The notes below the pieces were generated by a model. The model ran no database searches. It was not told where the DNA came from and worked only from the letters and a program-made list of their open reading frames with translations. The position numbers and the translations under genes are program-made. A stretch of DNA of 64,000 nucleotides, taken from the NCBI GenBank assembly GCA_017554305.1, contig JAFZIN010000013.1, forward strand, positions 1 through 64,000, given 5' to 3'. The DNA is from Bacteroidales bacterium (GTDB lineage: Bacteria; Bacteroidota; Bacteroidia; Bacteroidales; UBA932). Shown here piece by piece: positions 50,326-59,058 of the stretch (the stretch's first letter is position 1; each line of letters opens with the position of its first letter).

Positions 50326-51675
50326 TTAAGGTCTCACAATCAGTACAACAGAATCTGCCTCACACCTCTTCTTTATAAACTCCTCCATTTTCTTGAGATC
50401 TTCTCTACTTAGTGACGGCTGTTTTGAAAATGTAATAACGGCAGAAACATAACGGTCAATATCATTGGTGTCTTTTCCGCTCTCAATTGCCGGTGATACG
50501 CTTATTGTAGAGACTTCCGGATACAAAGCTTGCATCTCTCCAACCATCTTCTTTGTAAGCGGCTCATATTTTGTGTATTTGGCAAGTCTCATCTTTAACT
50601 TCTCAATTTCTGCACTCTGGTGTTGAAGTGTCAGATTAAGGTCATCATTCTTGTTGCTGAGTGAACTGAACTGCCTTAATGCATCCAAACTATCTGATAT
50701 TGAGCCCTGTATAACCTTTACTGAATAACTGCTCAAACCATAACTGCTCAGAGATTCCTCTGCCTTCTTAATCTCCTCATCTGAAATCTCACGTCCAACT
50801 GCAGCCAGTGTTATTCTCATATTCTCTTTATCAACATCCTGGGAGATTATCTGGGCGCCGTGGAATCTCATCTCTTTGGCTACAAAGTTTTCTATGCTGC
50901 TCTTAATGATACTCTCTCTTATGATATTGACGGTCATAATTGCAGCCGGAACCATTGTAAGAACTGCAATCAGAATTATAGACCTCTTCGCCTTAAGATA
51001 TCTCTTGCGGTCTTTGAGGGTCTTCTTCTCAAACTGCAAAAGCCGTGAACCAAAGAATGTTGCAAGGGCAATGAATACGGAGTTTATGAAGTATAGATAG
51101 AAGGCTCCAAGGAAGTATTTAAGGCTCAGTGAGGCTATTCCGAACCCTGCAGTACAGAGCGGCGGCATAAGGGCGGTAGCAATGGCTACACCCGGAATTA
51201 TGTTCCCCTTCTCATTGGTTGTGAGCGCAATAAAGCCTGCAGCACCGCCGCAGAGTGCTATGAGCACATCGTAGAGAGTTGGAGATGTACGTGCAAGAAG
51301 TTCACTCTGAGCTCCGTGGTACGGAGTGATTGCAAAATAGAGCGTGGCTGTGATAAGAGAGATAACCGTTGCAATGAGGTAGTTCTTAAAGGAGTTCTTA
51401 AGCAGCTCAAAATCATTGGTTCCAACGGCCAGACCCATTCCGATAATTGGGGCCATAAGAGGTGAAACAAGCATGGCGCCTATGATTACGGCTGTTGAGT
51501 TCATATTGAGGCCCAGTGATGCAATCAGAATTGCAAAGACCAGAGCCCACAGGTTGGCACCTTTGAATGAGATGCTGTCGGAAACGTTAGCCACTACCGC
51601 TTCCTGGTTTGCAAGGTACCTCTTAAGTGAGAGGTATTCCCCTATCTTCTCCAAAACCGTCTTTTTTTCACTCAT
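50326..51675 (-). CDS. DUF389-family membrane protein
   Basis: This 449-residue protein is of the TIGR00341/DUF389 type: about six membrane segments (about 30-235) with AVIIGAMLVSPLMAPIIGMGLAVG and GVAIATALMPPLCTAGFGIA, then a soluble C-terminal part containing a coiled-coil segment (about 330-370). DUF389 proteins are widespread and uncharacterised; a role in membrane stress or small-molecule transport has been proposed without firm proof. It is transcribed divergently from rarA. Confidence 0.87.
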   Translation of the reverse strand: MSEKKTVLEKIGEYLSLKRYLANQEAVVANVSDSISFKGANLWALVFAILIASLGLNMNSTAVIIGAMLVSPLMAPIIGMGLAVGTNDFELLKNSFKNYLIATVISLITATLYFAITPYHGAQSELLARTSPTLYDVLIALCGGAAGFIALTTNEKGNIIPGVAIATALMPPLCTAGFGIASLSLKYFLGAFYLYFINSVFIALATFFGSRLLQFEKKTLKDRKRYLKAKRSIILIAVLTMVPAAIMTVNIIRESIIKSSIENFVAKEMRFHGAQIISQDVDKENMRITLAAVGREISDEEIKKAEESLSSYGLSSYSVKVIQGSISDSLDALRQFSSLSNKNDDLNLTLQHQSAEIEKLKMRLAKYTKYEPLTKKMVGEMQALYPEVSTISVSPAIESGKDTNDIDRYVSAVITFSKQPSLSREDLKKMEEFIKKRCEADSVVLIVRP

Positions 51676-51696
51676 AATCGGATACTCTATTTAAGG

Positions 51697-51704
51697 CAAA
51701 TTTA
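51697..51704 (-). promoter_or_regulatory. Candidate -7 box of the DUF389 gene
   Basis: The complement is TAAATTTG, 21 bases upstream of the ATG at 51675. It lies 38 bases from the divergent rarA box. Confidence 0.45.
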
Positions 51705-51742
51705 ACAATTTTCATCCATTTTCATCTAAAAGATGAAATGTG

Positions 51743-51750
51743 TAAATTTG
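51743..51750 (+). promoter_or_regulatory. Candidate -7 box of rarA
   Basis: TAAATTTG is an exact TAnnTTTG match, 20 bases before the ATG at 51771. Confidence 0.45.
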
Positions 51751-51770
51751 TGCGCCGTTAATTCTTGGAT

Positions 51771-53054
51771 ATGAATTCAGATATAAAAATACCTCTTGCA
51801 GAGAGAATCAGACCGGAAAGCCTTGAAGATTATGTTGGTCAGCAGCATCTTGTGGGTAAAGGCTCCGTGCTCAGAAATATGATTGAGAGCGGAAACCTCT
51901 CATCTTTCATACTTTGGGGCCCTCCCGGCGTTGGAAAGACCACTCTGGCCCATATCATATCCAAGCAGTTAGACCGCGCATTCTTTACCCTATCTGCCGT
52001 AAGTTCAGGCGTTAAGGAGGTAAGGGAGGTCTTTGCAAAGGCAAAGAGCAATCTATTCAATCAAAAGACTCCAATTTTATTCATTGATGAGATTCACCGT
52101 TTTAACAAGGGGCAGCAGGATGCCCTTCTGGGAGCGGTTGAGGAGGGCACCATTATCCTTATTGGCGCCACAACGGAGAACCCCTCTTTTGAGGTGAACT
52201 CCCCTCTTCTCTCCAGATGCCAGGTCTTTGTATTAAAGGAACTTACAGTAGCAGATCTGGAGAAACTGCTGGATAATGCAATAAAGAAAGACCCTTATCT
52301 CTCATCTCTTAAGATTGAGATAAAAGAGAAAGAGGCCCTATTCAGATACAGCGGCGGTGACGCCCGCAAACTCCTTAATGTGCTTGATATTATAATAAAC
52401 AGTACGCCTGAGGGAGAACCGGTTGTAATTACCAATGACCTGGTAATGGAGAGGTTGCAGGAGAATATGGCTCTCTATGATAAAAACGGAGAGCAGCACT
52501 ATGATATAATCTCCGCATTTATAAAGAGTTTGAGAGGCTCGGATCCTAACGGTGCCGTTTATTGGCTGGCCAGAATGATTAAGGGCGGAGAAGATCCCCT
52601 CTTCATTGCCCGCAGAATGGTAATCCTTGCTGCAGAGGATATTGGACTTGCCAACCCTAACGCTCTGCTGCTTGCGCAATCTACATTTGCTGCGGTTCAG
52701 CAGATTGGAATGCCGGAGGGGAGAATTCCTCTCTCCGAGTGCGCTATCTATCTGGCAACCAGCCCAAAGAGCAACTCCGCCTATATGGCTATAGATACTG
52801 CTCTGGGTATGGTTTCCCAGGCGGGAGATCTTTCAGTTCCTCTCCACTTAAGAAACGCCCCTACCAAACTTATGGCGGAACTTGGTTATCATCAGGGATA
52901 TAAGTATGCTCACGATTTTGAAGGCAACTTTGCAGACCTGGAGTTTTTGCCGGAGGAAATTAAAGGCACTAAAATTTATGATCCTTCCAACAACAAATCC
53001 GAGCAGGAGATACGCAGACGCTTAAATTTGCTTTGGAAGAAATACAATTACTAA
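51771..53054 (+). CDS. rarA: Replication-associated recombination protein RarA (MgsA)
   Basis: This 427-residue AAA+ ATPase has Walker A GPPGVGKTT (50-58), Walker B FIDEIHRFNKGQQDALL (about 102) and sensor 1 IGATTENPSFEVN. A C-terminal MgsA domain follows (ALLLAQSTFAAVQQIGMPEGRIPLSECAIYLA). RarA acts at stalled or gapped replication forks with SSB and RecA. A TTG at 51765 is two codons upstream; the ATG is preferred. Confidence 0.95.
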   Translation: MNSDIKIPLAERIRPESLEDYVGQQHLVGKGSVLRNMIESGNLSSFILWGPPGVGKTTLAHIISKQLDRAFFTLSAVSSGVKEVREVFAKAKSNLFNQKTPILFIDEIHRFNKGQQDALLGAVEEGTIILIGATTENPSFEVNSPLLSRCQVFVLKELTVADLEKLLDNAIKKDPYLSSLKIEIKEKEALFRYSGGDARKLLNVLDIIINSTPEGEPVVITNDLVMERLQENMALYDKNGEQHYDIISAFIKSLRGSDPNGAVYWLARMIKGGEDPLFIARRMVILAAEDIGLANPNALLLAQSTFAAVQQIGMPEGRIPLSECAIYLATSPKSNSAYMAIDTALGMVSQAGDLSVPLHLRNAPTKLMAELGYHQGYKYAHDFEGNFADLEFLPEEIKGTKIYDPSNNKSEQEIRRRLNLLWKKYNY

Positions 53055-53065
53055 CTCAATTTTCT

Positions 53066-53073
53066 TATATTTG
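53066..53073 (+). promoter_or_regulatory. Candidate -7 box of kdsA, nearly leaderless
   Basis: TATATTTG ends six bases before the ATG at 53080. Confidence 0.45.
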
Positions 53074-53079
53074 CGCCCG

Positions 53080-53904
53080 ATGAAAAAAATAGAGTTTCTT
53101 AAAGATTATAATAACGGGATGTTCTTCCTAATGGCGGGCCCCTGTGTTATTGAAGGTGAGGAGATTACACGTTCAATTGCAGAGCGTCTGAAGTCTTTGA
53201 CGGAAAAGCACAAGGTGCCGTTTATCTTTAAGGCCTCATATAAGAAGGCAAACAGAAGCAAACTTTCCTCTTTTACCGGTATAGGAGACAAAGAGGGTCT
53301 TTCACTTTTAAGGTCTATAAGAGAGGAGCTTCAGATTCCGGTTGTAACAGATATTCACAGCGCAGAGGAGGCTGCAATGGCCGCTTCTTACGGCATTGAC
53401 GTTCTGCAGATTCCCGCCTTTTTATGCCGTCAGACAGAACTGCTCCAGGCAGCTGCTGCAACGGGTAAGGTGGTCAATATCAAGAAGGGACAGTTTGTCT
53501 CTCCGGAGTCTATGAGGTTTGCACTGCAGAAGGTTAAAGAGAGCGGTAATGAGAACGTTATGCTTACCGAGCGCGGCAGCCAGTTCGGCTATTCAGATCT
53601 GGTTGTAGATTTCAGATCAATTCCAAAAATGCAGCGCTTTGGAGTACCTGTAGTTCTGGATGTTACCCACTCTCTCCAAAGACCTAACCAGGAGAGCGGA
53701 GTAACGGGCGGTGAGCCTGAACTTATCCCCTATCTTGCCAAGGCGGGCATAGCAGTTGGAGCAGACGGTCTCTTTATGGAGACTCATCCAAACCCGGCAG
53801 AAGCTAAGTCAGACGGAGCAAACATGCTGAGGCTCGATTTAATGGATAAGCTTCTGGGTGAGCTTGTTACACTAAGGAAAACTATCGTGGAAATTAGTAA
53901 ATAA
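53080..53904 (+). CDS. kdsA: 3-deoxy-8-phosphooctulonate synthase (KDO-8-P synthase)
   Basis: This 274-residue TIM-barrel enzyme carries FLMAGPCVIEGEEI near the start, FKASYKKANRSKLSSFTGIG (about 52-71), IPAFLCRQTELLQAAA and MLTERGSQFGYSDLVVDFR, all KdsA signatures. It condenses phosphoenolpyruvate with arabinose-5-phosphate for the KDO unit of lipopolysaccharide, confirming a Gram-negative host. The ATG at 53080 was chosen over a TTG at 53071 inside the promoter candidate. Confidence 0.96.
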   Translation: MKKIEFLKDYNNGMFFLMAGPCVIEGEEITRSIAERLKSLTEKHKVPFIFKASYKKANRSKLSSFTGIGDKEGLSLLRSIREELQIPVVTDIHSAEEAAMAASYGIDVLQIPAFLCRQTELLQAAAATGKVVNIKKGQFVSPESMRFALQKVKESGNENVMLTERGSQFGYSDLVVDFRSIPKMQRFGVPVVLDVTHSLQRPNQESGVTGGEPELIPYLAKAGIAVGADGLFMETHPNPAEAKSDGANMLRLDLMDKLLGELVTLRKTIVEISK

Positions 53905-53924
53905 CAAAAATAGAATAGATTAAA

Positions 53925-55823
53925 ATGCATCTAACATCAGATTTTTCAAAGAGGTATGAGAAGATACCGGTAACTATCTTCAATGATCAGAAGGAGGCTT
54001 CCAAGTTAATTGTTGAGGATGTTATCCGTCAGACAAAGGAGAAGGCTAAGCAGGGCAAAAAATTGGTGATGGCTCTGGCAGCATCATCCGCCTGCCTGCA
54101 GGTTTATGATGACTTCATTGCGGCCGTTAAAGCAAAAAAACTCAGTTTCAAGAATATAGAGGTGTTCGGAATGGATGATTACTATCCGTTGGATAAGAAC
54201 GAACTTCAGAGCCACTACAGATTTTTGAAAGAGTGCCTGCTGGATGATACGGACGCTCCAAAGAAGAACCTCCACTTCATAGACAGCCAGAAGAGAGATA
54301 ATTCATACGAGTATTGCGCTCAGTATGAGAAGGAAATAGAGGATGCCGGCGGACTTGATATGGTTATCACAGGCAATATGGCAATGAATGAGCCTGGTTC
54401 CCCATACAACTCTCCTACCAGAAAGATCACACTCAACTATACCACAAGAGTTTCCTCTGCAAGCGAGTTCTTCGGAGTTAATGACGTACCTTACTACGCA
54501 ATCTCTATGGGTGTTGGTACTATCCTCAAGGCCAAGAAGATATACTTCCTTGCATGGGGTGAGGGAAGCGCACCTAAGATTAAGAAGATTGTTGAGGGAG
54601 AGGTTAACCCTATGGTTCCTGCTTCTTACCTTCAGGAGCATCCTAACGTAAAGATTTACATAGACAAAGCAGCTTCCGTAAATCTTACCAGAATTGAAAC
54701 TCCTTGGCTTACAGACAAGATTGAGTGGACTCCTTATATGATTCGCAAGTCTGTATTCTGGCTCTGCAAGAAGCTCAACAAGCCTATTCTGAAACTTACA
54801 GACAGAGATTACAATGACAACCTTATGGCTTCACTGGTTACTGAGAAGGGACCTGCAAGCCAGATTAACATTAAGGTTTTCAATGATCTCCAGCATATCA
54901 TAAGCGGTTGGCCGGGTGGAAAACCTAATACCGATGATGCTACCCGTCCTGAGCGTAAACTCCCTTATCCTAAGAGAGTTGTAGTATTCTCTCCTCACCC
55001 GGATGATGACGTTATCTCTATGGGAGGTACTCTTGCAAGACTTTCTCAGCAGGGTCATGACATTCACCTGGCATACCAGACCAGCGGAAATATAGCAGTG
55101 TTTGACCACGATGTTGTAAGATATCTTGACTTTATCCGTGAGAGCGCAGATCTTCTTGGGATTGACCGCAATAAGTCTACAAAATTCCTCAGAAGCGTTC
55201 AGAAGGAACTTGCTAAGAAGCATCCGGGACAGGCAGATCCTAAGGAGGTTAGAGACATTAAGACTTACATCCGCCGTTCAGAGGCTCGTTCTGCTTGCCG
55301 CTTCCTCGGTATTCCTGATGACCACGTAAATTTCCTCTCACTTCCGTTCTATGAAACCGGCGGAGTAAAGAAGAAACCTCTTGGAAAGGAAGATATTGAG
55401 ATAGTTAAGAGACTCCTTAAGAGAGTTAAGCCTCATCAGATCTTTGTTGCAGGTGACCTCTCAGATCCTCACGGAACTCACAGAGTCTGCTTCCTCTCAG
55501 TTATTAAGGCTTGCGAGGAGCTGAGAAAAGAGGCCTGGTTTAAGGATTGCCGCATCTGGATGTACAGAGGCGCTTGGCAGGAGTGGGATGTTGCAGAGGC
55601 AGAGATGGCCGTTCCGCTCAGCCCGGAGGAGGTTAAGATTAAGAGAGATGCAATCTTCCGTCACCAGTCTCAGAAGGATTACCCTCTCTTCCCTGGTTCA
55701 GATGAGAGAGAGTTCTGGATGAGAGCCGAGGAGAGAAACCACAATACGGCTGTTATATTTGATAAGCTCGGTATGGCTGAGTATCAGGCTATTGAGCTCT
55801 TTGTAAAATATAAGTTCGAATGA
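53925..55823 (+). CDS. nagB: Glucosamine-6-phosphate deaminase fused to a PIG-L deacetylase domain
   Basis: This 632-residue fusion has an N-terminal NagB-type isomerase/deaminase domain (about 1-290) with FGMDDYYPLDKNELQSHY near residue 83. Next comes SMGVGTILKAKKIYFLAWGEG and, after a linker, a LmbE/PIG-L zinc deacetylase domain with SPHPDDDVISMGGTL (HPDDD at 358-362). The paired activities could deacetylate N-acetylglucosamine derivatives and deaminate glucosamine-6-phosphate in one polypeptide. This fusion is known from Bacteroidota. The next gene overlaps by four bases (ATGA), and kdsA is 20 bases upstream. Confidence 0.92.
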   Translation: MHLTSDFSKRYEKIPVTIFNDQKEASKLIVEDVIRQTKEKAKQGKKLVMALAASSACLQVYDDFIAAVKAKKLSFKNIEVFGMDDYYPLDKNELQSHYRFLKECLLDDTDAPKKNLHFIDSQKRDNSYEYCAQYEKEIEDAGGLDMVITGNMAMNEPGSPYNSPTRKITLNYTTRVSSASEFFGVNDVPYYAISMGVGTILKAKKIYFLAWGEGSAPKIKKIVEGEVNPMVPASYLQEHPNVKIYIDKAASVNLTRIETPWLTDKIEWTPYMIRKSVFWLCKKLNKPILKLTDRDYNDNLMASLVTEKGPASQINIKVFNDLQHIISGWPGGKPNTDDATRPERKLPYPKRVVVFSPHPDDDVISMGGTLARLSQQGHDIHLAYQTSGNIAVFDHDVVRYLDFIRESADLLGIDRNKSTKFLRSVQKELAKKHPGQADPKEVRDIKTYIRRSEARSACRFLGIPDDHVNFLSLPFYETGGVKKKPLGKEDIEIVKRLLKRVKPHQIFVAGDLSDPHGTHRVCFLSVIKACEELRKEAWFKDCRIWMYRGAWQEWDVAEAEMAVPLSPEEVKIKRDAIFRHQSQKDYPLFPGSDEREFWMRAEERNHNTAVIFDKLGMAEYQAIELFVKYKFE

Positions 55824-56587
55824 AATTAAACTTTAAACTTTTAATGCTTCCGGTTCTTGCAGTTTTCCTCTGCGGGGCCGGAAGTTTTTCATTTACTGAA
55901 ACCTGTATGGATAATAACAAAGTTGCCAGGGTAAAGTTTGTCTCCTTTGAAAACGAAATGCCTGATATGGCGGAGATTAACGCAAAGTTCATAGAAATGG
56001 AAAGCCATCCGATTGATGTTGTGAACTGGCCAGAGAGGAATAACGGATACGAGCCAAAGGCCTCATTCAAAATAATGTACTCAGAAAAGTATCTCTACAT
56101 AAGATATGAAGTGGCAGAAAAAGAGGTACGTGCCGCTTTTGACGATGACTCGGTTGCTATGCCTTGGACAGATGACTGTATGGAACTTTTTATTATTCCC
56201 GACAGTTCTAACGGCATCTATTACAACATAGAGATGAACTGCGTAGGTTGCGGCATTGTGGGGATGGGAGCAACCAGCAAGGATAGAGTCCGTTTAACCG
56301 TAGAGCAGAGAAAGAGAATCCGCCGCTTCTCCACTCTTGGGCGTGAAGCCTTTGGAGAGAGAGTCTCAAAAGAGGGTGATATTGAGTGGCACATGATAAT
56401 TGCCGTTCCGTGGGATCTGCTTACAGATAAAGGCGTTGAGTGCGTAAAGGGAAAGAGAGTGAGAGCAAATGTCTATAAATGCGGAGACAAGATGTTCTCC
56501 CCTCACTATCTTACCTGGAACCCTGTAGGCACACCGGCTCCAAAGTATCACACTCCGGAGTTCTTTGGCTATATGGATTTTGAATAA
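55820..56587 (+). CDS. Exported CBM9-like (DOMON-type) carbohydrate-binding protein
   Basis: This 255-residue protein has a hydrophobic N-terminus (about 1-28) that should be a signal peptide. The mature part matches the CBM9-like family: ASFKIMYSEKYLYIRYEVAE, then AMPWTDDCMELFIIPD (the DDCxEhFh motif) and a C-terminal YLTWNPVGTPAPKYHTPEFFGYMDF. Such proteins bind sugars or haem-like ligands outside the cytoplasm. The ATGA overlap with nagB links it to amino-sugar metabolism. Confidence 0.85.
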   Translation: MKLNFKLLMLPVLAVFLCGAGSFSFTETCMDNNKVARVKFVSFENEMPDMAEINAKFIEMESHPIDVVNWPERNNGYEPKASFKIMYSEKYLYIRYEVAEKEVRAAFDDDSVAMPWTDDCMELFIIPDSSNGIYYNIEMNCVGCGIVGMGATSKDRVRLTVEQRKRIRRFSTLGREAFGERVSKEGDIEWHMIIAVPWDLLTDKGVECVKGKRVRANVYKCGDKMFSPHYLTWNPVGTPAPKYHTPEFFGYMDFE

Positions 56588-58930
56588 TCAGAACGGATAA
56601 CCTATACCAAAGTTAATTTGGAAGTTATTCTTTTTGAACCACTTGCCCGGTCCATTCCATTCGGATGTGGCCGGGTTAAATGTTTTAAATCCCAAGTCTA
56701 AACGGATGATTGCAAAGGTAAGATCCAATCTTGCACCTACTCCCCAGTCTAAAGCAATATGCTTGTAAAAATCATCTGTGCGGAATACTCCCCTCTTGTC
56801 TATCTCACCGTCTTTCAGTTTTTTAGAGTGGTCAAAGGTCCAGATGTTACCTGCATCTGCAAATACGGCTCCTTTAAGAATCCAGAACATTGGGAAACGG
56901 TACTCAACATTTGCCTCAAGTTTTATATCTCCCGTCTGGTTAGGGAGCGTATAAGCGGTATCTCTTGGAGCAGAGCCCGGGCCCAAAGTTCTTGACTGCC
57001 AGCCTCTCATATCGTATGCACCGCCGCCCCAGAAGAGTTTCTCCAAAGGTAGCATATTGGAGTTGCCATATCCTTTTCCCATACCTCCCAGAACTCTGAA
57101 GGCCACCATGTGACTTGGATCTTTGCCCAGTTTAATGGTATAAACTGCAGAGAGTTCGTGTCTGTGATACTGTGAGTAAGGAGTTTTCCAAATAAGATGC
57201 TCCCCCTCTTCATTCTTCTTCATTGCAGAGTTGAAGAGGCTTAATACGTTGCCTGCCAGATCTATACGGTATTTGATGTAGAAGTAGTTGTGAACCGGAT
57301 TGCTTGCCGGATCTGATGTGTAGTAGAAACTTGCACCGGTTCCCAAATCAAAGTGACTTCTGTAAGACTCCTTTAAGAAAGGATCTGAAAGGCTTGCGTA
57401 GAAGAGAGAATCTATATCATAAATTTTAATGATATTGGCCTGTACAGGAGATATCTTAAACTGCAGCTTACGCCTTATGCTCCAGGTATATCCGAATGTT
57501 CCGGAAATGATATTCCTTCTGTACTCCGGGCGGGTCTGGTAGTTGATAGATGCGCTGAGTTCAGTATGAGGCAGAGTAGCAGATTGAAACCAGCTGTCTG
57601 GCGCAAAGAGAAACTTAGGAATATCCAGAGAGGTACTTGCTCCAAATTCCAGTGAGTGCTGTGATTTATGTCTCAGTTTGAACTGAAAATCTCCCATAAG
57701 ACTGACTGTGAAGAGTTCAGCACCGTTAAAGAGGTTCTTGTGGAAGTAGGAAATTGCAGGAGAGATACCCAGCAGAGAGTTGGAGTTTGTAGAACCCTCA
57801 AGGTTTAATTTATACCCCTGTAACGCTCCGGCCTGCAGTGAGATAGAGGTCTTTACCTTTGAAGGAGAAGACTCATCCTGCTGAATGTTAACGGTGTTGA
57901 AGAGGTTTACGGAGGCAAATCTGGAATAGGTATTCTCCACCACCCTCTCATCATACTGAGTTCCCGGCTTAATAAGATTAAGTCTGTTAAGCACCTTTTT
58001 GCGTACCAGATTTGGAGAGCCCTGGAACTCTATAAGGTTGATATTTTTGTAGTTGACGGTATCTATCCTTCTTCTCCAAACTCTCAGCAATGAATCTCTT
58101 CTTGCAAGAGTTACTGAATCCATCTGAAGTTCAGACCGTATTGGGCCGCTCTGAAGGAATGTACGGTTGGCGCTGATGATGACTGAGTCAAACTCAAATA
58201 CCCTGTGAGGACGGGAGTCTTCAACCTTTTCACTTCTTCTGTACTCCTTTATAGAGATATCCAGATGAGATTTGTCATTATGAGCCAGGGTATCTCCGGT
58301 AAAGAAGAAGAAGTTCTTGTCAAAGCCGTAATATCCTGAATTTCTGAATATTTTAGCCAGACGCTCAGACTCCTTGTCCAGTATGTTTTCTGATAGGTAC
58401 TCCCCTCTTTTAATCAGAGTCTCCTTCTGATTGGCGGAGAGAAGGTCCATAAGATCAACATCCTCAACGCTGTATGTTACAGTATCTATAACGTATCTCT
58501 TACCGGGAGTAACAAAGTAATTTACAGTAGTCTTTTGTTTGTTCGTCTCTACTGATGTGTTGATTGTGGAGTTGTAAAAACCCTGGAACTCCATGTGGTT
58601 GAGCATATTCTTAACTGAACTTGCAACCAGATCCTCATCAAAGATAAGAGGTTCACGCCCCAATCCCTTAGCTATCTTATCCCAGGTCTTCCCTTTGCCG
58701 TTGGCTGAGTTATAGAGGGCTACACCCGGCTGCCAGCCAAATATGCCGCTTTTAGGGGTCTGCTTTATATACTTTTTTAAGTCTTGAAGTTCTTCCGGCT
58801 TATCTCCCTTAAACTCAACGGTGTTCTTTACCAGAATAGACTGATCTTCAGGGAGATTCCTGGTCATACTGCAGGAGGCTGCAAGTAGCGTTGCAACCGT
58901 ACAGAGCAATATTTTAGGAGATTTTCTCAT
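56588..58930 (-). CDS. tamL: TamL, outer-membrane assembly lipoprotein (BamA/TamA superfamily)
   Basis: This 780-residue lipoprotein has lipobox AASC (about residue 20), then POTRA-like domains (about 30-330) and a C-terminal Omp85 barrel (about 400-780). The barrel includes MGKGYGNSNMLPLEKLFWGGGAYDMRGW (the VRGF/Y-like region) and a C-terminal aromatic end GIGYPF. The lipid-anchored TamA relative, TamL, is specific to Bacteroidota and is thought to act with TamB in inserting outer-membrane proteins or moving phospholipids. No tamB is in the window. Confidence 0.9.
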   Translation of the reverse strand: MRKSPKILLCTVATLLAASCSMTRNLPEDQSILVKNTVEFKGDKPEELQDLKKYIKQTPKSGIFGWQPGVALYNSANGKGKTWDKIAKGLGREPLIFDEDLVASSVKNMLNHMEFQGFYNSTINTSVETNKQKTTVNYFVTPGKRYVIDTVTYSVEDVDLMDLLSANQKETLIKRGEYLSENILDKESERLAKIFRNSGYYGFDKNFFFFTGDTLAHNDKSHLDISIKEYRRSEKVEDSRPHRVFEFDSVIISANRTFLQSGPIRSELQMDSVTLARRDSLLRVWRRRIDTVNYKNINLIEFQGSPNLVRKKVLNRLNLIKPGTQYDERVVENTYSRFASVNLFNTVNIQQDESSPSKVKTSISLQAGALQGYKLNLEGSTNSNSLLGISPAISYFHKNLFNGAELFTVSLMGDFQFKLRHKSQHSLEFGASTSLDIPKFLFAPDSWFQSATLPHTELSASINYQTRPEYRRNIISGTFGYTWSIRRKLQFKISPVQANIIKIYDIDSLFYASLSDPFLKESYRSHFDLGTGASFYYTSDPASNPVHNYFYIKYRIDLAGNVLSLFNSAMKKNEEGEHLIWKTPYSQYHRHELSAVYTIKLGKDPSHMVAFRVLGGMGKGYGNSNMLPLEKLFWGGGAYDMRGWQSRTLGPGSAPRDTAYTLPNQTGDIKLEANVEYRFPMFWILKGAVFADAGNIWTFDHSKKLKDGEIDKRGVFRTDDFYKHIALDWGVGARLDLTFAIIRLDLGFKTFNPATSEWNGPGKWFKKNNFQINFGIGYPF

Positions 58931-58940
58931 AAATATGGCC

Positions 58941-58948
58941 CAAAATTA
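58941..58948 (-). promoter_or_regulatory. Candidate -7 box of tamL
   Basis: The complement is TAATTTTG, ten bases upstream of the ATG at 58930, so the leader would be very short. Confidence 0.4.
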
Positions 58949-58980
58949 CTCAAAAACTATTTAATAATTGTAATAATGAA

Positions 58981-58988
58981 TATATTTG
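58981..58988 (+). promoter_or_regulatory. Distal candidate -7 box of the arginine decarboxylase gene
   Basis: TATATTTG would start a transcript with a leader of about 65 bases that includes the hairpin at 59000-59020. Confidence 0.4.
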
Positions 58989-58999
58989 CACCTGCTTAC

Positions 59000-59020
59000 A
59001 AATCCAACTCACTTGGATTT
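59000..59020 (+). promoter_or_regulatory. Hairpin in the arginine decarboxylase leader
   Basis: AAATCCAA (59000-59007) and TTGGATTT (59013-59020) pair perfectly around CTCAC. With no U-run it is more likely an operator or a leader element than a terminator. Confidence 0.5.
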
Positions 59021-59046
59021 ATTAAAAATAAGTAATGTAACTAAGT

Positions 59047-59054
59047 TAGATTTG
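59047..59054 (+). promoter_or_regulatory. Proximal candidate -7 box of the arginine decarboxylase gene
   Basis: TAGATTTG fits TAnnTTTG and ends four bases before the ATG at 59059, which would give a leaderless transcript without the upstream hairpin. Confidence 0.35.
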
Positions 59055-59058
59055 CAAA

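Noticed and set aside
59000..59020. The AAATCCAA/TTGGATTT hairpin as a terminator of a preceding gene
   Set aside because: No gene precedes it on the plus strand, since tamL diverges, and no U-tract follows. It is reported as a leader or operator element instead.
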